Position numbers and translations under genes: made by a program
NCBI GenBank assembly: GCA_951812575.1
Contig: OX638322.1
Span: 3,476,501-3,540,500, forward strand
From: Candidatus Binatia bacterium
GTDB lineage: Bacteria > Desulfobacterota > Binatia > Bin18
DNA: 64,000 bases
Direction of reading: 5' to 3'
Shown: piece by piece, positions 27,047 through 38,712 of the stretch
How the letters are laid out: each line of letters starts with the position of its first letter
How positions within the stretch are numbered: position 1 is the first letter of the stretch
The notes under the pieces: generated by a model
Told to the model about the DNA's origin: nothing
Database searches by the model: none
Seen by the model: only the letters and a program-made list of their open reading frames with translations

Positions 27047-30000
27047 ATGACTGATATGGCTGGTAAGTTAGCGCATAATTTCCGTATCCGACGGTCCTTT
27101 GGTCATATCGAAAAAATCATCGAATTCCCGCATCTGTTGGAAATTCAGCGCCACTCCTACGACGAATTTCTCCAACGGTTGCTGCCTACTGACCAGAGGA
27201 CTGATGCCGGACTCCAAGGAGTTTTTCGGTCCGTTTTCCCGATCAAAGACTTCAACGAGACGGCGTCTCTGGAGTTTGTGAATTATACGCTTGGCGAGTC
27301 GAAATACTCAGTCGAAGAGTGCCATCAAAGAGGGATGACCTATGCCGCTCCCCTCAAGGTCACCATTCAACTCGTGCTGTGGGATGTTGATTCTAGTAGC
27401 GGTGCGCGGACGATTAAGAACGTCAAAGAGCAGGAGGTCTATTTTGGCGAGGTCCCGTTAATGACCAATCATGGCACCTTTATGGTCAACGGGACTGAGC
27501 GGGTGATTGTGAGTCAACTCCACCGGTCTCCCGGAGTCTTTTTTGATCATGATAAAGGGAAAACGCATGCGAGTGGGAAATTACTCTACTCTGCGCGCGT
27601 CATTCCCTACCGCGGGTCGTGGATCGACTTTGAGTTTGACCCAAAAGATATTCTCTATGTCCGGATTGACCGCCGCCGCAAGTTTCACGCCACCGTGCTC
27701 TTGCGAGCGTTGGGGATGTCGACCGAGGAGTTGCTGAATTATTTCTATCGCAGGGATACGATCTTTCTCAACAACGCAGGGGAACAAACACCGGCACGGG
27801 CTTTTCTGCCAGACCAGCTCCTCGGTCTGCGGGCCACGCAGGATATTCGTAACCCTGAAACCGGTGATGTGTTAGTCAAGGAGGGGCGGAAGTTTACCCG
27901 CGGGGCACTGAGACAGTTAGAGGCGGCTGGTCTTGAGCAGATACCCATCTCGCGAGAGGAACTGCTTGGACGGGTGGCGGCCCATGATATTATCGATCAC
28001 GCGACCCAAGAAGTCCTCATGCAGTGTAATGAGGAGATAACGCAGGAAGACCTCGACCTCCTCATTGAGCGTGGTGTGTCCCAGTTTGAAGTCTTGTTTA
28101 TTGACGATACGCAGATTGGCGCTTCGTTTCGCAATACGCTCCTCCAAGACAAGATCGTCTCTCCGGCAGAGGCCATGATTGAGATCTATCGTCGTCTACG
28201 CCCGGGCGATCCACCGACCAGCGAGGCGGCTACGTCATTTTTTCACAACCTGTTCTTTAATCCCGAGCGTTACAATCTCTCCCGGGTGGGGCGTCTGAAG
28301 CTGAATCATAAGCTCGGACTCACCGCTCCGCTGGATCACGGAACCCTCAGTCGTGAAGATATCTTGGAGGCCGTTCGGTATCTCGTTGAACTCAAAAACG
28401 GCAATGGCGTTGTGGACGATATCGACCACTTAGGCAATCGTCGCGTCCGCGCAGTCGGCGAGCTCGTTGAAAACCAGTTTCGTATAGGCTTAGTCCGAAT
28501 GGAGCGAGCAGTAAAAGAGCGGATGAGTCTCCAGGATGTTGAGACATTAATGCCGCAAGAATTGGTCAATTATAAGCCGGTTTCAGCGGCGCTCAAGGAG
28601 TTTTTCGGATCGAGCCAGCTCTCCCAGTTCATGGACCAAACGAATCCGCTGTCAGAGGTCACGCATAAACGACGGCTTTCCGCGCTGGGGCCTGGTGGGC
28701 TGACGAGGGAACGTGCCGGCTTTGAGGTACGTGACGTTCACCCTACTCACTATGGTCGCGTCTGTCCGATTGAAACGCCGGAAGGGCCCAATATTGGACT
28801 GATTTCGAGTCTTTCGACCTATGCTCGGGTCAATGAGTTTGGGTTCATTGAGACGCCCTATCGAACAGCGGAGAGTGGGCAAGTGACTGAGCACGTCCGT
28901 TATTTATCCGCCCTGGAGGAGGAGAGTCAGACTATCGCCCAAGCGAATGCGCCGGTTGATGAAGAAGGCAATTTTGTCAGCACCTTGGTCTCTGCCAGGC
29001 GTAGCGGGGAGTTTGTGATGGTGCCTCCCGATCAGGTTCAGCTCATGGATGTCTCGCCGACGCAGTTGGTGAGTGTGGCCGCCGCACTGATTCCTTTCTT
29101 AGAGCATGATGATGCCAACCGGGCATTGATGGGATCCAATATGCAACGGCAGGCAGTACCCCTGCTCCGGACGGAAGCTCCGCTTGTTGGCACCGGAATG
29201 GAGCGGGTCGTGGCCCGGGACTCCGGGGCTGCCCTTGTCGCTCAGCGCGATGGAATTGTTGAGAGTGTAGATTCCACTCGGGTCGTGATTAAAGCTGAAT
29301 TGCAGACGGCACGGGGAGACGTTGGTGTTGATATCTACAGCCTCACGAAATACCAACGCTCCAACCAAAATACGTGTATTAACCAGCGACCTATCGTCCA
29401 AATTGGTGACCGGGTGAAGGCGGGGGATGTCATCGCCGATGGCCCAGCCACAGAAATGGGAGAACTTGCGCTGGGGAGAAACGTCCTGGTCGCCTTTATG
29501 ATCTGGGGGGGCTATAACTTCGAGGATTCCATCCTGGTAAGTGAGCGACTCATTCGCGACGATGTCTTTACCTCGGTCCACATCGAGGAATTTGAGTGCG
29601 TCGCTCGGGACACAAAACTCGGACCGGAGGAAATCACTCAAGATATTCCGAATGTTGGGGAAGAGGCACTCAAGGACCTTGACGAGAGTGGGATTGTCAG
29701 AATCGGTGCTGAAGTACGGCCGGGTGATATTCTCGTTGGAAAAATAACACCCAAAGGCGAGACGCAACTTTCACCGGAAGAGAAACTGCTTCGAGCAATT
29801 TTTGGTGAAAAAGCCGGAGAGGTCCGTGATACCTCGCTCCGTGTTCCCCCTGGGGTCGAAGGCACGGTGATTGATGTCCGTGTCTTCTCACGGAAAGGTG
29901 AGACTAAGGACGAGCGTAGCCAGGATCTTGAAGAGGCCGAGATCCAACGGCTGCAACAAGACAGAGACGAGGAGATTCATATCATCCGAGACAGTACACG

Positions 30001-31177
30001 TGGCAAGATCATGCAACTGTTGGTTGGGAAGGCGGCAACGATGCGGGTCAGTGACGATGAGTCCCGGCGCGTAGTGATCGCCAAAGGGCAGGCGATTACG
30101 GAAGAGCTTCTGGAGTCGCTGCCAGAGCAGTTGTGGCGCAGGGTCCGAGTAGGAGATGAGACAATAGAAGAGGAGATACGGAAGACGGCAGATTCTCTTG
30201 TCGACCATGTCGGCGCCATCCGTGAGGAATGCGAAAGAAAAATTGAGAGACTGAAGAGTGGAGACGAACTGCCCCCGGGGATTATCAAGATGGTGAAGGT
30301 CTTTATCGCTATCAAACGTCGCCTCCAGGTTGGTGACAAGATGGCTGGAAGACACGGGAACAAAGGGGTGCTGTCCCGGATTCTTCCAGAAGAGGACATG
30401 CCGTATCTTGAGGATGGTACTCCGGTCGATGTTGTCCTGAATCCCCTCGGCGTACCCTCTCGTATGAATGTCGGACAGATCCTGGAAACCCATCTCGGTT
30501 GGGCGGTGCAGTCCCTTGGCAGACAGGTCGGGAATGATGCGGAGGAAGAGGGAGAAGCTGCGACCGACAGTCTTCGTGCGCGGCTTAAGGACTTTGCTCG
30601 TTCAACAAAGGTTTCTCGACTTATTGATGGACTCTCGGAGACCGAGGTCAAAGAGCTAGCCAGTCGCTCGAAACACGGCTCTCACGTGGCGACTCCGGTC
30701 TTTGACGGTGCTCCAGAGACAGAAATTTTCTCTTTGCTTGAGCAGGCCGACCTGCCCGATACTGGGCAGACTACGCTCTACGACGGGCGAACAGGGGAAC
30801 CCTTCAGCCAGCCAGTGACCGTTGGTGTGATGTATATCTTGAAACTGCATCATCTTGTTGAAGACAAGATTCACGCGCGCTCAACCGGGCCGTATTCTCT
30901 GGTGACGCAACAGCCTCTTGGTGGAAAAGCGCAATTTGGGGGACAACGGCTTGGCGAAATGGAAGTGTGGGCACTGGAAGCCTATGGTGCCGCGTACAGC
31001 CTGCAAGAGATGCTCACGGTCAAATCGGACGATGTTGCCGGCCGAACTCGGATGTATGAAGCGATTGTCAAAGGTGAAAATGTTCTGGAACCTGGCTTGC
31101 CCGAGTCATTCAATGTGATGATTCGCGAGCTCCAGAGCCTGGCGCTCAACGTCGAGCTGCTTGAAGAAAATCAATAA
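27047..31177 (+). CDS. rpoB: RNA polymerase beta subunit
   Basis: RpoB forms half of the RNA polymerase active centre. The 1376-residue protein has all the landmarks. The rifampicin region reads [19 protein letters not shown] followed by [12 protein letters not shown], which is the sensitive, wild-type form. It is followed by [35 protein letters not shown] and [17 protein letters not shown] near the C-terminus. It follows rplL by 24 bp, and rpoC begins 17 bp after its stop. The length fits proteobacterial-type beta subunits. Confidence 0.98.
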   Translation: MTDMAGKLAHNFRIRRSFGHIEKIIEFPHLLEIQRHSYDEFLQRLLPTDQRTDAGLQGVFRSVFPIKDFNETASLEFVNYTLGESKYSVEECHQRGMTYAAPLKVTIQLVLWDVDSSSGARTIKNVKEQEVYFGEVPLMTNHGTFMVNGTERVIVSQLHRSPGVFFDHDKGKTHASGKLLYSARVIPYRGSWIDFEFDPKDILYVRIDRRRKFHATVLLRALGMSTEELLNYFYRRDTIFLNNAGEQTPARAFLPDQLLGLRATQDIRNPETGDVLVKEGRKFTRGALRQLEAAGLEQIPISREELLGRVAAHDIIDHATQEVLMQCNEEITQEDLDLLIERGVSQFEVLFIDDTQIGASFRNTLLQDKIVSPAEAMIEIYRRLRPGDPPTSEAATSFFHNLFFNPERYNLSRVGRLKLNHKLGLTAPLDHGTLSREDILEAVRYLVELKNGNGVVDDIDHLGNRRVRAVGELVENQFRIGLVRMERAVKERMSLQDVETLMPQELVNYKPVSAALKEFFGSSQLSQFMDQTNPLSEVTHKRRLSALGPGGLTRERAGFEVRDVHPTHYGRVCPIETPEGPNIGLISSLSTYARVNEFGFIETPYRTAESGQVTEHVRYLSALEEESQTIAQANAPVDEEGNFVSTLVSARRSGEFVMVPPDQVQLMDVSPTQLVSVAAALIPFLEHDDANRALMGSNMQRQAVPLLRTEAPLVGTGMERVVARDSGAALVAQRDGIVESVDSTRVVIKAELQTARGDVGVDIYSLTKYQRSNQNTCINQRPIVQIGDRVKAGDVIADGPATEMGELALGRNVLVAFMIWGGYNFEDSILVSERLIRDDVFTSVHIEEFECVARDTKLGPEEITQDIPNVGEEALKDLDESGIVRIGAEVRPGDILVGKITPKGETQLSPEEKLLRAIFGEKAGEVRDTSLRVPPGVEGTVIDVRVFSRKGETKDERSQDLEEAEIQRLQQDRDEEIHIIRDSTRGKIMQLLVGKAATMRVSDDESRRVVIAKGQAITEELLESLPEQLWRRVRVGDETIEEEIRKTADSLVDHVGAIREECERKIERLKSGDELPPGIIKMVKVFIAIKRRLQVGDKMAGRHGNKGVLSRILPEEDMPYLEDGTPVDVVLNPLGVPSRMNVGQILETHLGWAVQSLGRQVGNDAEEEGEAATDSLRARLKDFARSTKVSRLIDGLSETEVKELASRSKHGSHVATPVFDGAPETEIFSLLEQADLPDTGQTTLYDGRTGEPFSQPVTVGVMYILKLHHLVEDKIHARSTGPYSLVTQQPLGGKAQFGGQRLGEMEVWALEAYGAAYSLQEMLTVKSDDVAGRTRMYEAIVKGENVLEPGLPESFNVMIRELQSLALNVELLEENQ

Positions 31178-31194
31178 GATGAGGTGAGGACGAA

Positions 31195-34100
31195 ATGGAA
31201 GATTTTCTGGGTCTTTTTGAAAAACCCCAAAATCCGCTCCGTTTTAATGCGATCCAGGTCTCCTTGGCGTCCAAAGAGATGGTCTGCTCTTGGTCCCATG
31301 GCGAGGTCAAGAAGCCTGAAACCATTAATTATCGAACATTTAAGCCTGAGCGTGACGGGCTGTTTTGCGCAAAAATATTCGGACCGACCAAAGACTATGA
31401 GTGTAATTGTGGCAAATACAAACGGATGCGCCACAGAGGCGTGGTCTGCGAGAAGTGCGGGGTCGAGGTCATTCAGTCGAAAGTCCGTCGTGAACGAATG
31501 GGCCATATTGACCTTGCCAGCCCAGTGGCACACATCTGGTTTTTGAAGAGCCTCCCCAGCCGGATTGGGACACTCATGGATATGACGCTCAAAGAACTTG
31601 AGCGCGTACTGTACTTCGAGTCTTATATCGTTCTTGATCCGGGCGAAACGCCACTCAAGCAAAAAGAACTGCTGAGTGAAACTCAGTACCGGAAAGCTGT
31701 TGAGGGATTTGGTCCGGGGAGCTTTCGAGCCGGGATGGGTGCGGAGGCGGTCCGCGAGTTATTGCAAGACTTTGACCTGGAACAGTTGGCGCGAGAGCTT
31801 CGGGTTGAAATGGTCGAGACATCGAGCGAAGCCCGACGGAAGAAAGCGGCGAAACGCCTGAAGGTGGTCAACGCCTTTCGGCAGTCTAGCAACCATCCGG
31901 AAGAGATGATTCTGGAAGTCATCCCCGTCATTCCCCCAGACCTTCGTCCCCTCGTCCCGCTCGATGGGGGACGCTTTGCGACCTCAGATCTGAATGACCT
32001 GTATCGTCGGGTGATTAACCGCAACAATCGCCTCAAACGGCTCATGGAGCTGAGCGCACCGGATATTATTATTCGAAACGAGAAGCGCATGCTTCAAGAG
32101 GCGGTCGATGCCCTCTTTGACAACGGCCGTCGAGGCCGACCATTGACCGGCCCGAACAAGCGTCCCCTCAAGTCCTTGTCCGATATGCTGAAAGGAAAAA
32201 GCGGACGTTTTCGCCAGAACCTGCTCGGAAAGCGCGTTGATTATTCGGGGCGCTCGGTCATCGTTGTCGGACCGGAATTACGCCTGCATCAGTGCGGCCT
32301 GCCGAAGTATATGGCTTTGGAATTATTCAAACCTTTCATCTACAACAAGCTTGAGGAGCGGGGCTATACGACCACGATCAAGAGTGCCAAGAAGATGGTG
32401 GAAAAGGAACGGCCGGAAGTCTGGGATATCCTTGACGAGGTGATCAAGGAGCATCCGGTTCTGCTCAACCGCGCCCCAACCCTGCATCGGCTCGGCATCC
32501 AGGCCTTTGAACCCATCCTGATTGAGGGCAAGGCCATTCAACTCCACCCTCTCGTCTGTATGGCGTATAATGCCGACTTTGACGGCGACCAAATGGCCGT
32601 GCATGTCCCGCTGTCGGTTGAGGCCCAGGTTGAGGCCCGCAGCCTGATGATGTCAACCAATAACATTCTCTCCCCGGCTCACGGCAAGGCAGTGATCGCC
32701 CCCACTCAGGACATCGTTCTCGGACTGTATAACGCGACCCGTGAGCGCCCCGGCGCGCTCGGTGAGGGAAAGATTTTCAGCAGTCCGGGTGAGGTTCGGG
32801 TTGCCTACGATCAAGACGCGGTTGACTTGCAGGCAAAGATCACTGTGCGCCTGGACGGCGACCGGGTCGAAACAACGGTGGGTCGGATCCTGCTGGCGGA
32901 AATTGCGCCGCCTGAGATTCCTTTCGCGGATATCAACCGGGTGATGAAGAAAAAAGAACTCGGGGCCTTGATTGATGCCGCCTTTTCGAAAGCGGGCAAC
33001 AAGGCCACCGTCATTTTCGCCGACCGTTTGAAAGATCTGGGCTTCGAGTATGCGACTCGGGCGGGTATCTCCATCGGGATCAAGGACATGGTGATTCCGA
33101 AAGAAAAAGGCCATCTCCTGGACCAGGCGCAAAAGAGTCTGCAAGAGATTCAGAGCCAATATACAAAAGGCCTGATTACGGATGGTGAGCGGCATAATAA
33201 GGTGGTTGATACCTGGGCCTCGGTTACCGATGAAGCGGCCAATGAGATGTTCAGAGGACTCCAAGAGGACAAAGCCGGGTTTAGCCCCATCTATATGATG
33301 GCGGACTCCGGGTCGCGCGGCAGTGCGCAGCAGATTCGCCAACTCGCGGGTATGCGCGGACTCATGGCAAAGCCATCGGGCGAAATTATCGAAACGCCGA
33401 TTACCGCCAACTTCCGCGAAGGACTCTCCGTGCTCCAGTACTTCATTTCAACCCACGGGGCGCGGAAGGGTTTAGCCGATACCGCCCTCAAGACCGCGAA
33501 TTCTGGCTATCTGACCCGGCGGCTTGTTGACGTCGCTCAGGACTCAATCGTGAGCGAAGAGGACTGCGGCACGATTGATGGTATCGAGATGGCCCCGCTG
33601 GTTGAGGGTGGGGAAATCATAGAAAGCCTTGGGGAGCGCGTCTTAGGACGCGTGGCCCTGGATGATATTCGTGATCCTTTTACCCAGGAGGTTGTTGTTC
33701 GCGCAAACGAAGAAATTGATGGAGACCTCGTCACGCGCATCGAAGAAGCCGGGATTGAGCGCGTCTGGATACGCTCTGCGCTGACCTGTACGACCAGGCG
33801 AGGCATCTGTGCACGCTGCTATGGCCGGGACCTTGCCCGTGGACGGATAGTGCATTTGGGTGAGGCGGTCGGCATCATTGCGGCACAGTCGATTGGCGAG
33901 CCAGGCACCCAACTGACCATGCGGACCTTCCACATTGGTGGGACGGCCAGTCGGCTGGCCGAGCAGACGACGCTGACGGTTCGGCATGAGGGCGTACTCC
34001 GCTACATCAACCTCAAGACCGTGGTCGACCGGGACGGTGATCTCGTTGTGATGAACCGCAACGGAGAGGTTGCGGTGACTGAGGTTCTCGAGCCAGGACG

Positions 34101-35292
34101 GGAGCGTGAAAGAGAACGGTATCAGATCGTCTATGGTGCAAAGCTGAAAAAGAAAGACGGGGCAAAAGTCAAAACCAACGATTTAATCGCGGAATGGGAC
34201 CCCTACACCGTCCCCATCCTGACTGAGGTCAGCGGTGAGATAAAATTTGGTGATATCGACGATAGGACCATGCAAGAAAAGGTCGATGAGCGGACGGGTC
34301 TGTCTACTCGGGTCATCATCGAATTCCGCGATCCAAATATGCGCCCACGGGTATCAATCAAAGATGACAGCGGTAAAACGGCGAAGCTGTCGAATGGGTT
34401 GGACGCCCGCTATCTGCTGCCGGTTGGCTCCAATATCAATGTGAGCGCGGGCCAACGGGTTGAAGCAGGGGATGTGCTGGCAAAGATCCCACGAGAAACT
34501 ACCAAAACGAAAGATATTACTGGTGGGCTGCCTCGGGTTGCCGAACTCTTTGAGGCACGCAAGCCGAAGGAGTTCGCCGTGATCAGCGAAATTGAAGGGA
34601 CGGTCTCTTTTGGGAAAGATACCAAAGGGAAAAGGAAGGTGTTGATTACCCCTGAAGTGGGCGAAGCGCGGGAGTATCTCATTCCTCGGGGAAAACATAT
34701 CAGCGTACGAGAAGGCGATTACGTCCGGCCGGGAGAGCCGCTGATGGATGGGTCCTCAAATCCGCATGACATCCTTGGTGTTCTCGGCGAGCGCGAACTC
34801 GCAAAGTCTCTGGTGGACGCGATTCAAGAAATCTATCGCCTCCAGGGGGTGCGTATCCATGATAAACATATCGAAGTGATTGTGAGACAAATGATGCGGC
34901 GGGTGCTCGTGACCGAGGTTGGAGATTCTGATTTCTTGGTTGGCGAGCAAGTAGAGAAGTGGCGCTTCCAAGAGGAGACAGAACGTGTGCTGGCTGATGG
35001 AGGCACCCCCCCAGAAGCGAAATCGCTCCTGATGGGAATTACAAAAGCGAGTCTCTCGACAGATAGTTTCATCTCAGCCGCTTCGTTCCAAGAAACGACT
35101 AAGGTACTGACGGAAGCGGCTATTAATGGCAAGGTCGATCACCTGTTAGGGCTCAAAGAGAATGTCATCATGGGACGGCTCATTCCTGCCGGAACCGGCA
35201 CCCCGAGTTATACGCAGCTCACTGCCGGAAGCCCGGAGGTTTTGCTCGAGGAAGAAGAACCTTTGCCCATTGCCCAAATACTCGAAGCATAG
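31195..35292 (+). CDS. rpoC: RNA polymerase beta' subunit
   Basis: RpoC carries the catalytic magnesium. The 1365-residue protein has the first zinc site (Cys70, 72, 85, 88) and the rudder/lid region with [20 protein letters not shown]. The active-site motif NADFDGDQ puts the metal-binding Asp residues at 461, 463 and 465. The second zinc site is [11 protein letters not shown]. It continues through the trigger loop and bridge-helix region and ends [12 protein letters not shown] perfect 14-bp inverted repeat begins 3 bp after the stop codon. Confidence 0.98.
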   Translation: MEDFLGLFEKPQNPLRFNAIQVSLASKEMVCSWSHGEVKKPETINYRTFKPERDGLFCAKIFGPTKDYECNCGKYKRMRHRGVVCEKCGVEVIQSKVRRERMGHIDLASPVAHIWFLKSLPSRIGTLMDMTLKELERVLYFESYIVLDPGETPLKQKELLSETQYRKAVEGFGPGSFRAGMGAEAVRELLQDFDLEQLARELRVEMVETSSEARRKKAAKRLKVVNAFRQSSNHPEEMILEVIPVIPPDLRPLVPLDGGRFATSDLNDLYRRVINRNNRLKRLMELSAPDIIIRNEKRMLQEAVDALFDNGRRGRPLTGPNKRPLKSLSDMLKGKSGRFRQNLLGKRVDYSGRSVIVVGPELRLHQCGLPKYMALELFKPFIYNKLEERGYTTTIKSAKKMVEKERPEVWDILDEVIKEHPVLLNRAPTLHRLGIQAFEPILIEGKAIQLHPLVCMAYNADFDGDQMAVHVPLSVEAQVEARSLMMSTNNILSPAHGKAVIAPTQDIVLGLYNATRERPGALGEGKIFSSPGEVRVAYDQDAVDLQAKITVRLDGDRVETTVGRILLAEIAPPEIPFADINRVMKKKELGALIDAAFSKAGNKATVIFADRLKDLGFEYATRAGISIGIKDMVIPKEKGHLLDQAQKSLQEIQSQYTKGLITDGERHNKVVDTWASVTDEAANEMFRGLQEDKAGFSPIYMMADSGSRGSAQQIRQLAGMRGLMAKPSGEIIETPITANFREGLSVLQYFISTHGARKGLADTALKTANSGYLTRRLVDVAQDSIVSEEDCGTIDGIEMAPLVEGGEIIESLGERVLGRVALDDIRDPFTQEVVVRANEEIDGDLVTRIEEAGIERVWIRSALTCTTRRGICARCYGRDLARGRIVHLGEAVGIIAAQSIGEPGTQLTMRTFHIGGTASRLAEQTTLTVRHEGVLRYINLKTVVDRDGDLVVMNRNGEVAVTEVLEPGRERERERYQIVYGAKLKKKDGAKVKTNDLIAEWDPYTVPILTEVSGEIKFGDIDDRTMQEKVDERTGLSTRVIIEFRDPNMRPRVSIKDDSGKTAKLSNGLDARYLLPVGSNINVSAGQRVEAGDVLAKIPRETTKTKDITGGLPRVAELFEARKPKEFAVISEIEGTVSFGKDTKGKRKVLITPEVGEAREYLIPRGKHISVREGDYVRPGEPLMDGSSNPHDILGVLGERELAKSLVDAIQEIYRLQGVRIHDKHIEVIVRQMMRRVLVTEVGDSDFLVGEQVEKWRFQEETERVLADGGTPPEAKSLLMGITKASLSTDSFISAASFQETTKVLTEAAINGKVDHLLGLKENVIMGRLIPAGTGTPSYTQLTAGSPEVLLEEEEPLPIAQILEA

Positions 35293-35295
35293 AAA

Positions 35296-35342
35296 GAGGG
35301 AACGTGTCCAGCATCATTATGTGTTGGAGGACACGTTCCCTC
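35296..35342 (+). repeat. Perfect 14-bp inverted repeat just after rpoC
   Basis: GAGGGAACGTGTCC (35296-35309) and GGACACGTTCCCTC (35329-35342) are exact reverse complements. The inner bases AGCA and TGTT can extend the stem across a three-base bulge. No T-run follows on either strand, so it is not a standard intrinsic terminator for rpoBC. An RNase processing site, an attenuator or an RNA-stability element between rpoC and rpsL are the likely choices. Confidence 0.85.
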
Positions 35343-35379
35343 CTTGAGAACGGCAGGCCGAGAGTCGCAAGGAGGATGA

Positions 35380-35751
35380 ATGCCTACGGTTCAGCAACTC
35401 GTACGAAAAGGAAGAGTGCAACAACGCAGAAAATTGACCGCTCCAGCCTTGCAATCCTGTCCCCAACGGCGGGGGGTGTGTACTCGGGTCTATACGACGA
35501 CTCCGAAAAAGCCGAACTCGGCCTTGAGAAAGGTTGCCCGTGTGCGACTGACCAATGGTATTGAGGTGACGGCGTATATCCCCGGAATCGGACACAATCT
35601 GCAGGAACATTCCATCGTGCTTATCCGTGGCGGCCGAGTCAAGGACTTACCCGGCGTCCGATACCATATTATCCGTGGCACGCTTGACTCCATCGGTGTC
35701 CAGGAACGAAGGCAGGGCCGATCAAAATATGGCGCAAAGAAGCCCAAGTGA
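35380..35751 (+). CDS. rpsL: 30S ribosomal protein S12
   Basis: S12 sits at the decoding site. The 123-residue protein has [19 protein letters not shown], with Lys43 and Lys44, and [13 protein letters not shown] with Lys88. These are the positions whose mutation gives streptomycin resistance, and all are wild type here. It starts [12 protein letters not shown] and ends KKPK, the usual form. GGAGGA precedes the ATG. rpsG follows after 15 bp. Confidence 0.98.
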   Translation: MPTVQQLVRKGRVQQRRKLTAPALQSCPQRRGVCTRVYTTTPKKPNSALRKVARVRLTNGIEVTAYIPGIGHNLQEHSIVLIRGGRVKDLPGVRYHIIRGTLDSIGVQERRQGRSKYGAKKPK

Positions 35752-35766
35752 ACGAGAGGGAAGAGT

Positions 35767-36237
35767 ATGCCACGTAAGGGACCTGCCGCGCGACGCGAGA
35801 TTCTACCGGACCCGAAATACCACGATGTTAGTGTCTCGAAATTCGCCAATATGATGATGCTCGATGGAGAAAAAGGAAAAGTCGAGAAGATCATATACGG
35901 AGCAATGGAACTGATCCAGCAGAGAACGGGAGAGGACGCGCTCGAGGTTTTTAAGCGTGCATTAGAAAATGTAAAACCTCTTGTTGAGGTCCGCTCTCGT
36001 AGAGTTGGTGGTGCGACTTACCAGGTGCCGGTTGAGGTACGCCAAGTCCGGCGGAATTCTCTGGCCATGCGCTGGCTTGTCCAATCTTCCAGGCAACGCT
36101 CGGAAAAGAACATGGAAGAGAAGCTGGCCGGTGAACTCTTTGAGGCGTCCCAGAATCGAGGGGGCGCCGTGAAGAAACGTGAAGATACGCACCGTATGGC
36201 GGAAGCGAATAAAGCATTTGCCCATTATCGCTGGTAA
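35767..36237 (+). CDS. rpsG: 30S ribosomal protein S7
   Basis: S7 nucleates the head of the small subunit. The 156-residue product starts [18 protein letters not shown], has [20 protein letters not shown], and contains [18 protein letters not shown] and the C-terminal [15 protein letters not shown]. This is the canonical str-operon position, but fusA does not follow; a 313-bp gap leads to tuf. Confidence 0.97.
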   Translation: MPRKGPAARREILPDPKYHDVSVSKFANMMMLDGEKGKVEKIIYGAMELIQQRTGEDALEVFKRALENVKPLVEVRSRRVGGATYQVPVEVRQVRRNSLAMRWLVQSSRQRSEKNMEEKLAGELFEASQNRGGAVKKREDTHRMAEANKAFAHYRW

Positions 36238-36550
36238 TAGAGATATTCTTGCTCATCGAGTGGCTAAACGTCTTTCTTTTTGATATTTCGACCACAGGTG
36301 AACACCACCGGTGTCTCATGTGACCTGAAGAAAAGATGAGGGAAGAGCAGAGGGGAACGAGCCTAAATATCTACTACCGCAGGCGGTTGACTCTTCTGAA
36401 ATAGCATCTAGAATTGCGAACTTCAGAATAAAGGAGCGGACCGGGTTCTGGTATGCTCCTCCGAAGACGAGCTCCAACGATGAGGTGGTCGCACAGGCTC
36501 CCTCTGTTCGTGGTAGATACTCTTAGCGCATTACGCAGAAAGGGAGAGAG
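36238..36550 (+). other. 313-bp gap between rpsG and the second tuf, where fusA usually sits
   Basis: There is no open frame with a recognisable product and no trace of EF-G sequence. It holds a good promoter match (36387-36414), then about 135 bases of leader. A small inverted repeat (AGGAGC at 36433-36438 with GCTCCT at 36456-36461) lies in the leader, and a short one (ACACC/GGTGT around 36302-36314) lies after rpsG. The last 26 bases are shared with the first tuf. Confidence 0.8.
36387..36414 (+). promoter_or_regulatory. Candidate promoter for the second tuf and the S10 cluster
   Basis: TTGACT (36387-36392), 16 bases, TAGAAT (36409-36414). The -35 box is identical to that before the tRNA-tuf cluster. 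It would let tuf and the downstream S10-spc genes be transcribed independently of rpoBC-rpsLG. Confidence 0.5.
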
Positions 36551-37734
36551 ATGGCGAAGGAGCGGTTTGAGCGGACGAAGCCGCATATGAATGTGGGGAC
36601 GATCGGGCATATTGATCATGGGAAGACGACGCTGACGGCGGCGATCACGAAAGTGTTAGCCGCGCGGGCGATGGCCGAGGCGGTGGCGTTTGACGAGATT
36701 GACAAAGCGCCGGAGGAGAAAGAGCGGGGGATCACGATCAACACGGCGCACGTGGAATATGAGACCGAGCAGCGGCACTATGCGCACGTGGACTGTCCGG
36801 GGCATGCGGACTATATCAAGAACATGATCACCGGGGCGGCGCAGATGGACGGGGCGATATTGGTCGTGGCGGCCTCAGACGGGCCGATGCCGCAGACGCG
36901 GGAGCATATTCTACTGGCGCGGCAAGTGGGGGTGCCGGCGATCGTGGTGTTCATGAACAAAGTGGACATGGTGGATGACGAGGAGTTGTTGGACTTAGTC
37001 GAGTTAGAGATGCGGGAGTTGTTGTCGAAGTATGACTTTCCGGGCGATGACACGCCCATCATTCGGGGGAGTGCGCTGCGGGCGTTAGAGGGGGAAGCCG
37101 ACGGGGAGGCGCAAGTGCTGGAGTTGATGGCTGCGGTAGACAGTTTTATTCCCGAGCCGGCGCGGGATGTGGACCAAGAGTTTTTAATGTCGGTCGAAGA
37201 CGTGTTTACGATTTCGGGGCGGGGGACGGTGGCGACGGGGCGGGTGGAGCGGGGGCGGATCAAGGTGGGAGAAGAGGTGGAGATCGTGGGGATTCGGGAG
37301 ACACAGAAGACAACCGTGACCGGCGTCGAGATGTTTCGCAAGCTCTTAGACGAAGGGGTGGCGGGGGACAATGTGGGGTGTTTGTTGCGGGGGATCAAGC
37401 GGGAAGAGATTGAGCGGGGGCAGGTGTTAGCCAAGCCGGGGAGTATCACGCCGCACACGAAGTATGAGGCCGAGGTGTATGTGTTGACGAAGGATGAGGG
37501 GGGGCGGCACACACCGTTTTTCAATGGGTATCGGCCACAGTTTTACTTTCGGACGACAGATGTGACGGGGTCGGTGACATTGCAGGAGGGGACGGAGATG
37601 GTGATGCCGGGGGACAACACGCAGATGACGGTGGCGTTACTGACCCCGATTGCGATGGATGAGGGGTTGCGGTTTGCGATTCGGGAGGGCGGCCGCACGG
37701 TGGGTGCGGGGGTCGTTACCAAAATCCTGGAGTA
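36525..37734 (+). repeat. Direct repeat, copy 2: second tuf gene with its ribosome-binding site
   Basis: It matches 22611-23820 over about 1.2 kb, including 26 bases before the ATG. The two silent differences seen are at 37714 and 37717. Identity stops at the stop codon (TAG here, TAA in copy 1). Confidence 0.95.
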
Positions 37735-37735
37735 G
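36551..37735 (+). CDS. tuf: Elongation factor Tu, copy 2
   Basis: The protein (394 residues) is identical to copy 1, with the same nucleotide-binding motifs [13 protein letters not shown] and NKVD. It occupies the tufA position of the str operon, before rpsJ, but without fusA in front. It shares the CGG/GGG-rich codon use of copy 1. The rpsJ start follows 6 bp after its stop, and the GGAG near the tuf stop serves as the rpsJ ribosome-binding site, so the two are coupled. Confidence 0.98.
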   Translation: MAKERFERTKPHMNVGTIGHIDHGKTTLTAAITKVLAARAMAEAVAFDEIDKAPEEKERGITINTAHVEYETEQRHYAHVDCPGHADYIKNMITGAAQMDGAILVVAASDGPMPQTREHILLARQVGVPAIVVFMNKVDMVDDEELLDLVELEMRELLSKYDFPGDDTPIIRGSALRALEGEADGEAQVLELMAAVDSFIPEPARDVDQEFLMSVEDVFTISGRGTVATGRVERGRIKVGEEVEIVGIRETQKTTVTGVEMFRKLLDEGVAGDNVGCLLRGIKREEIERGQVLAKPGSITPHTKYEAEVYVLTKDEGGRHTPFFNGYRPQFYFRTTDVTGSVTLQEGTEMVMPGDNTQMTVALLTPIAMDEGLRFAIREGGRTVGAGVVTKILE

Positions 37736-37741
37736 GGTCTT

Positions 37742-38062
37742 ATGACCACTATCATGAATGAAAAGATCCGTATCCGCCTCAAAGCCTATGACCACCGGGT
37801 ACTTGATCAATCGGTCAGAGAGATTGTCGAAACGGTCAAGCGGACCGGAGGGCGGGTCGCTGGCCCTATCCCGCTTCCGACGCGGATCGAACGGTTTACG
37901 GTGAACCGTTCACCCCATGTTGACAAAAAGTCACGGGAACAGTTCGAGATACGGACCCACAAGCGTTTGCTCGATATCCTTGACCCAACTCAGCAAACAA
38001 TTGACGCGCTTGGAAAACTGGAATTGGCCGCCGGAGTCGATGTTGAAATCAAGCTGGAGTAG
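37742..38062 (+). CDS. rpsJ: 30S ribosomal protein S10
   Basis: S10 (also NusE) is a small-subunit protein that also serves in transcription antitermination. The 106-residue protein has [16 protein letters not shown] and [20 protein letters not shown]. The 3' part carries [24 protein letters not shown] nine bases upstream supports ATG 37742; a second ATG at 37754 (MNEKIRIRL) would match the usual family start more closely. It is the first gene of the S10 cluster. Confidence 0.96.
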   Translation: MTTIMNEKIRIRLKAYDHRVLDQSVREIVETVKRTGGRVAGPIPLPTRIERFTVNRSPHVDKKSREQFEIRTHKRLLDILDPTQQTIDALGKLELAAGVDVEIKLE

Positions 38063-38076
38063 CGGGAGCGGTGACG

Positions 38077-38700
38077 ATGCAAGGATTAATAGGTAAGAAG
38101 CTTGGCATGACTCAGGTTTTTTCCGCTGAGGGGAATCTTGTCCCGGTCACGGTCATACAGACCGGACCATGTACCGTTGTGCAAAAGAAGACTCAGCAAA
38201 GGGATGGGTATACTGCGCTCCAACTGGGATTTGGAAGTCAAAAACCACACCGTGTTTCTCAGCCTGTCTTAGGTCATACGCAGAAGTCCGGTGCCGGCCC
38301 CTTCGCTGTCCTCCGGGAGTTTCGGGTCGATGACATTGATGGCTACGAGGTCGGTGGTGAAATAACCGTTGGGCACGTCTTCCAGTCTGGAGATCGAGTC
38401 AACGTTGTCGGCCGGACAAAAGGTCGGGGCTATGCCGGCGTGATGAAACGACACGGCATGGGTGGGTTTCCGAAGAGTCATGGAACGCATGAATATTTTC
38501 GTCATGGTGGGGCCATCGGAAACCGCTCCTACCCTGGAAAAATTTTCAAAGGCAAGAGAATGGCGGGCCATTACGGGAATGATCGGATGAAGGCGTTAAA
38601 TCTGCAGGTGGTTGACGTCCAGCCAGATGAGAATCTTCTCTTTCTGCGTGGGTCTGTGCCAGGTGCGAGAGGACAAGTTGTCCTTATCCATAAGCCATAG
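38077..38700 (+). CDS. rplC: 50S ribosomal protein L3
   Basis: L3 helps form the peptidyl-transferase region. The 207-residue protein starts MQGLIGKKLGMTQVF and has RTKGRGYAGVMKRHGMGG, HGTHEYFRHGGAIGNRSYPG and GRMAGHYGND-like KRMAGHYGNDRMKALNLQVV. The ATG at 38077 follows GGGAG by eight bases; a GTG at 38071 is too close to it. Confidence 0.97.
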   Translation: MQGLIGKKLGMTQVFSAEGNLVPVTVIQTGPCTVVQKKTQQRDGYTALQLGFGSQKPHRVSQPVLGHTQKSGAGPFAVLREFRVDDIDGYEVGGEITVGHVFQSGDRVNVVGRTKGRGYAGVMKRHGMGGFPKSHGTHEYFRHGGAIGNRSYPGKIFKGKRMAGHYGNDRMKALNLQVVDVQPDENLLFLRGSVPGARGQVVLIHKP

Positions 38701-38712
38701 TAAGGACAACCA

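Noticed and set aside
32653..33342. A 229-codon minus-strand frame within rpoC, and similar long antisense frames in rpoB
   Set aside because: They lie inside fully canonical RNA polymerase genes and have no family features.
36238..36550. A remnant of fusA between rpsG and tuf
   Set aside because: None of the frames shows EF-G motifs such as the G-domain loops, so it reads as a new regulatory spacer and not as a decayed gene.
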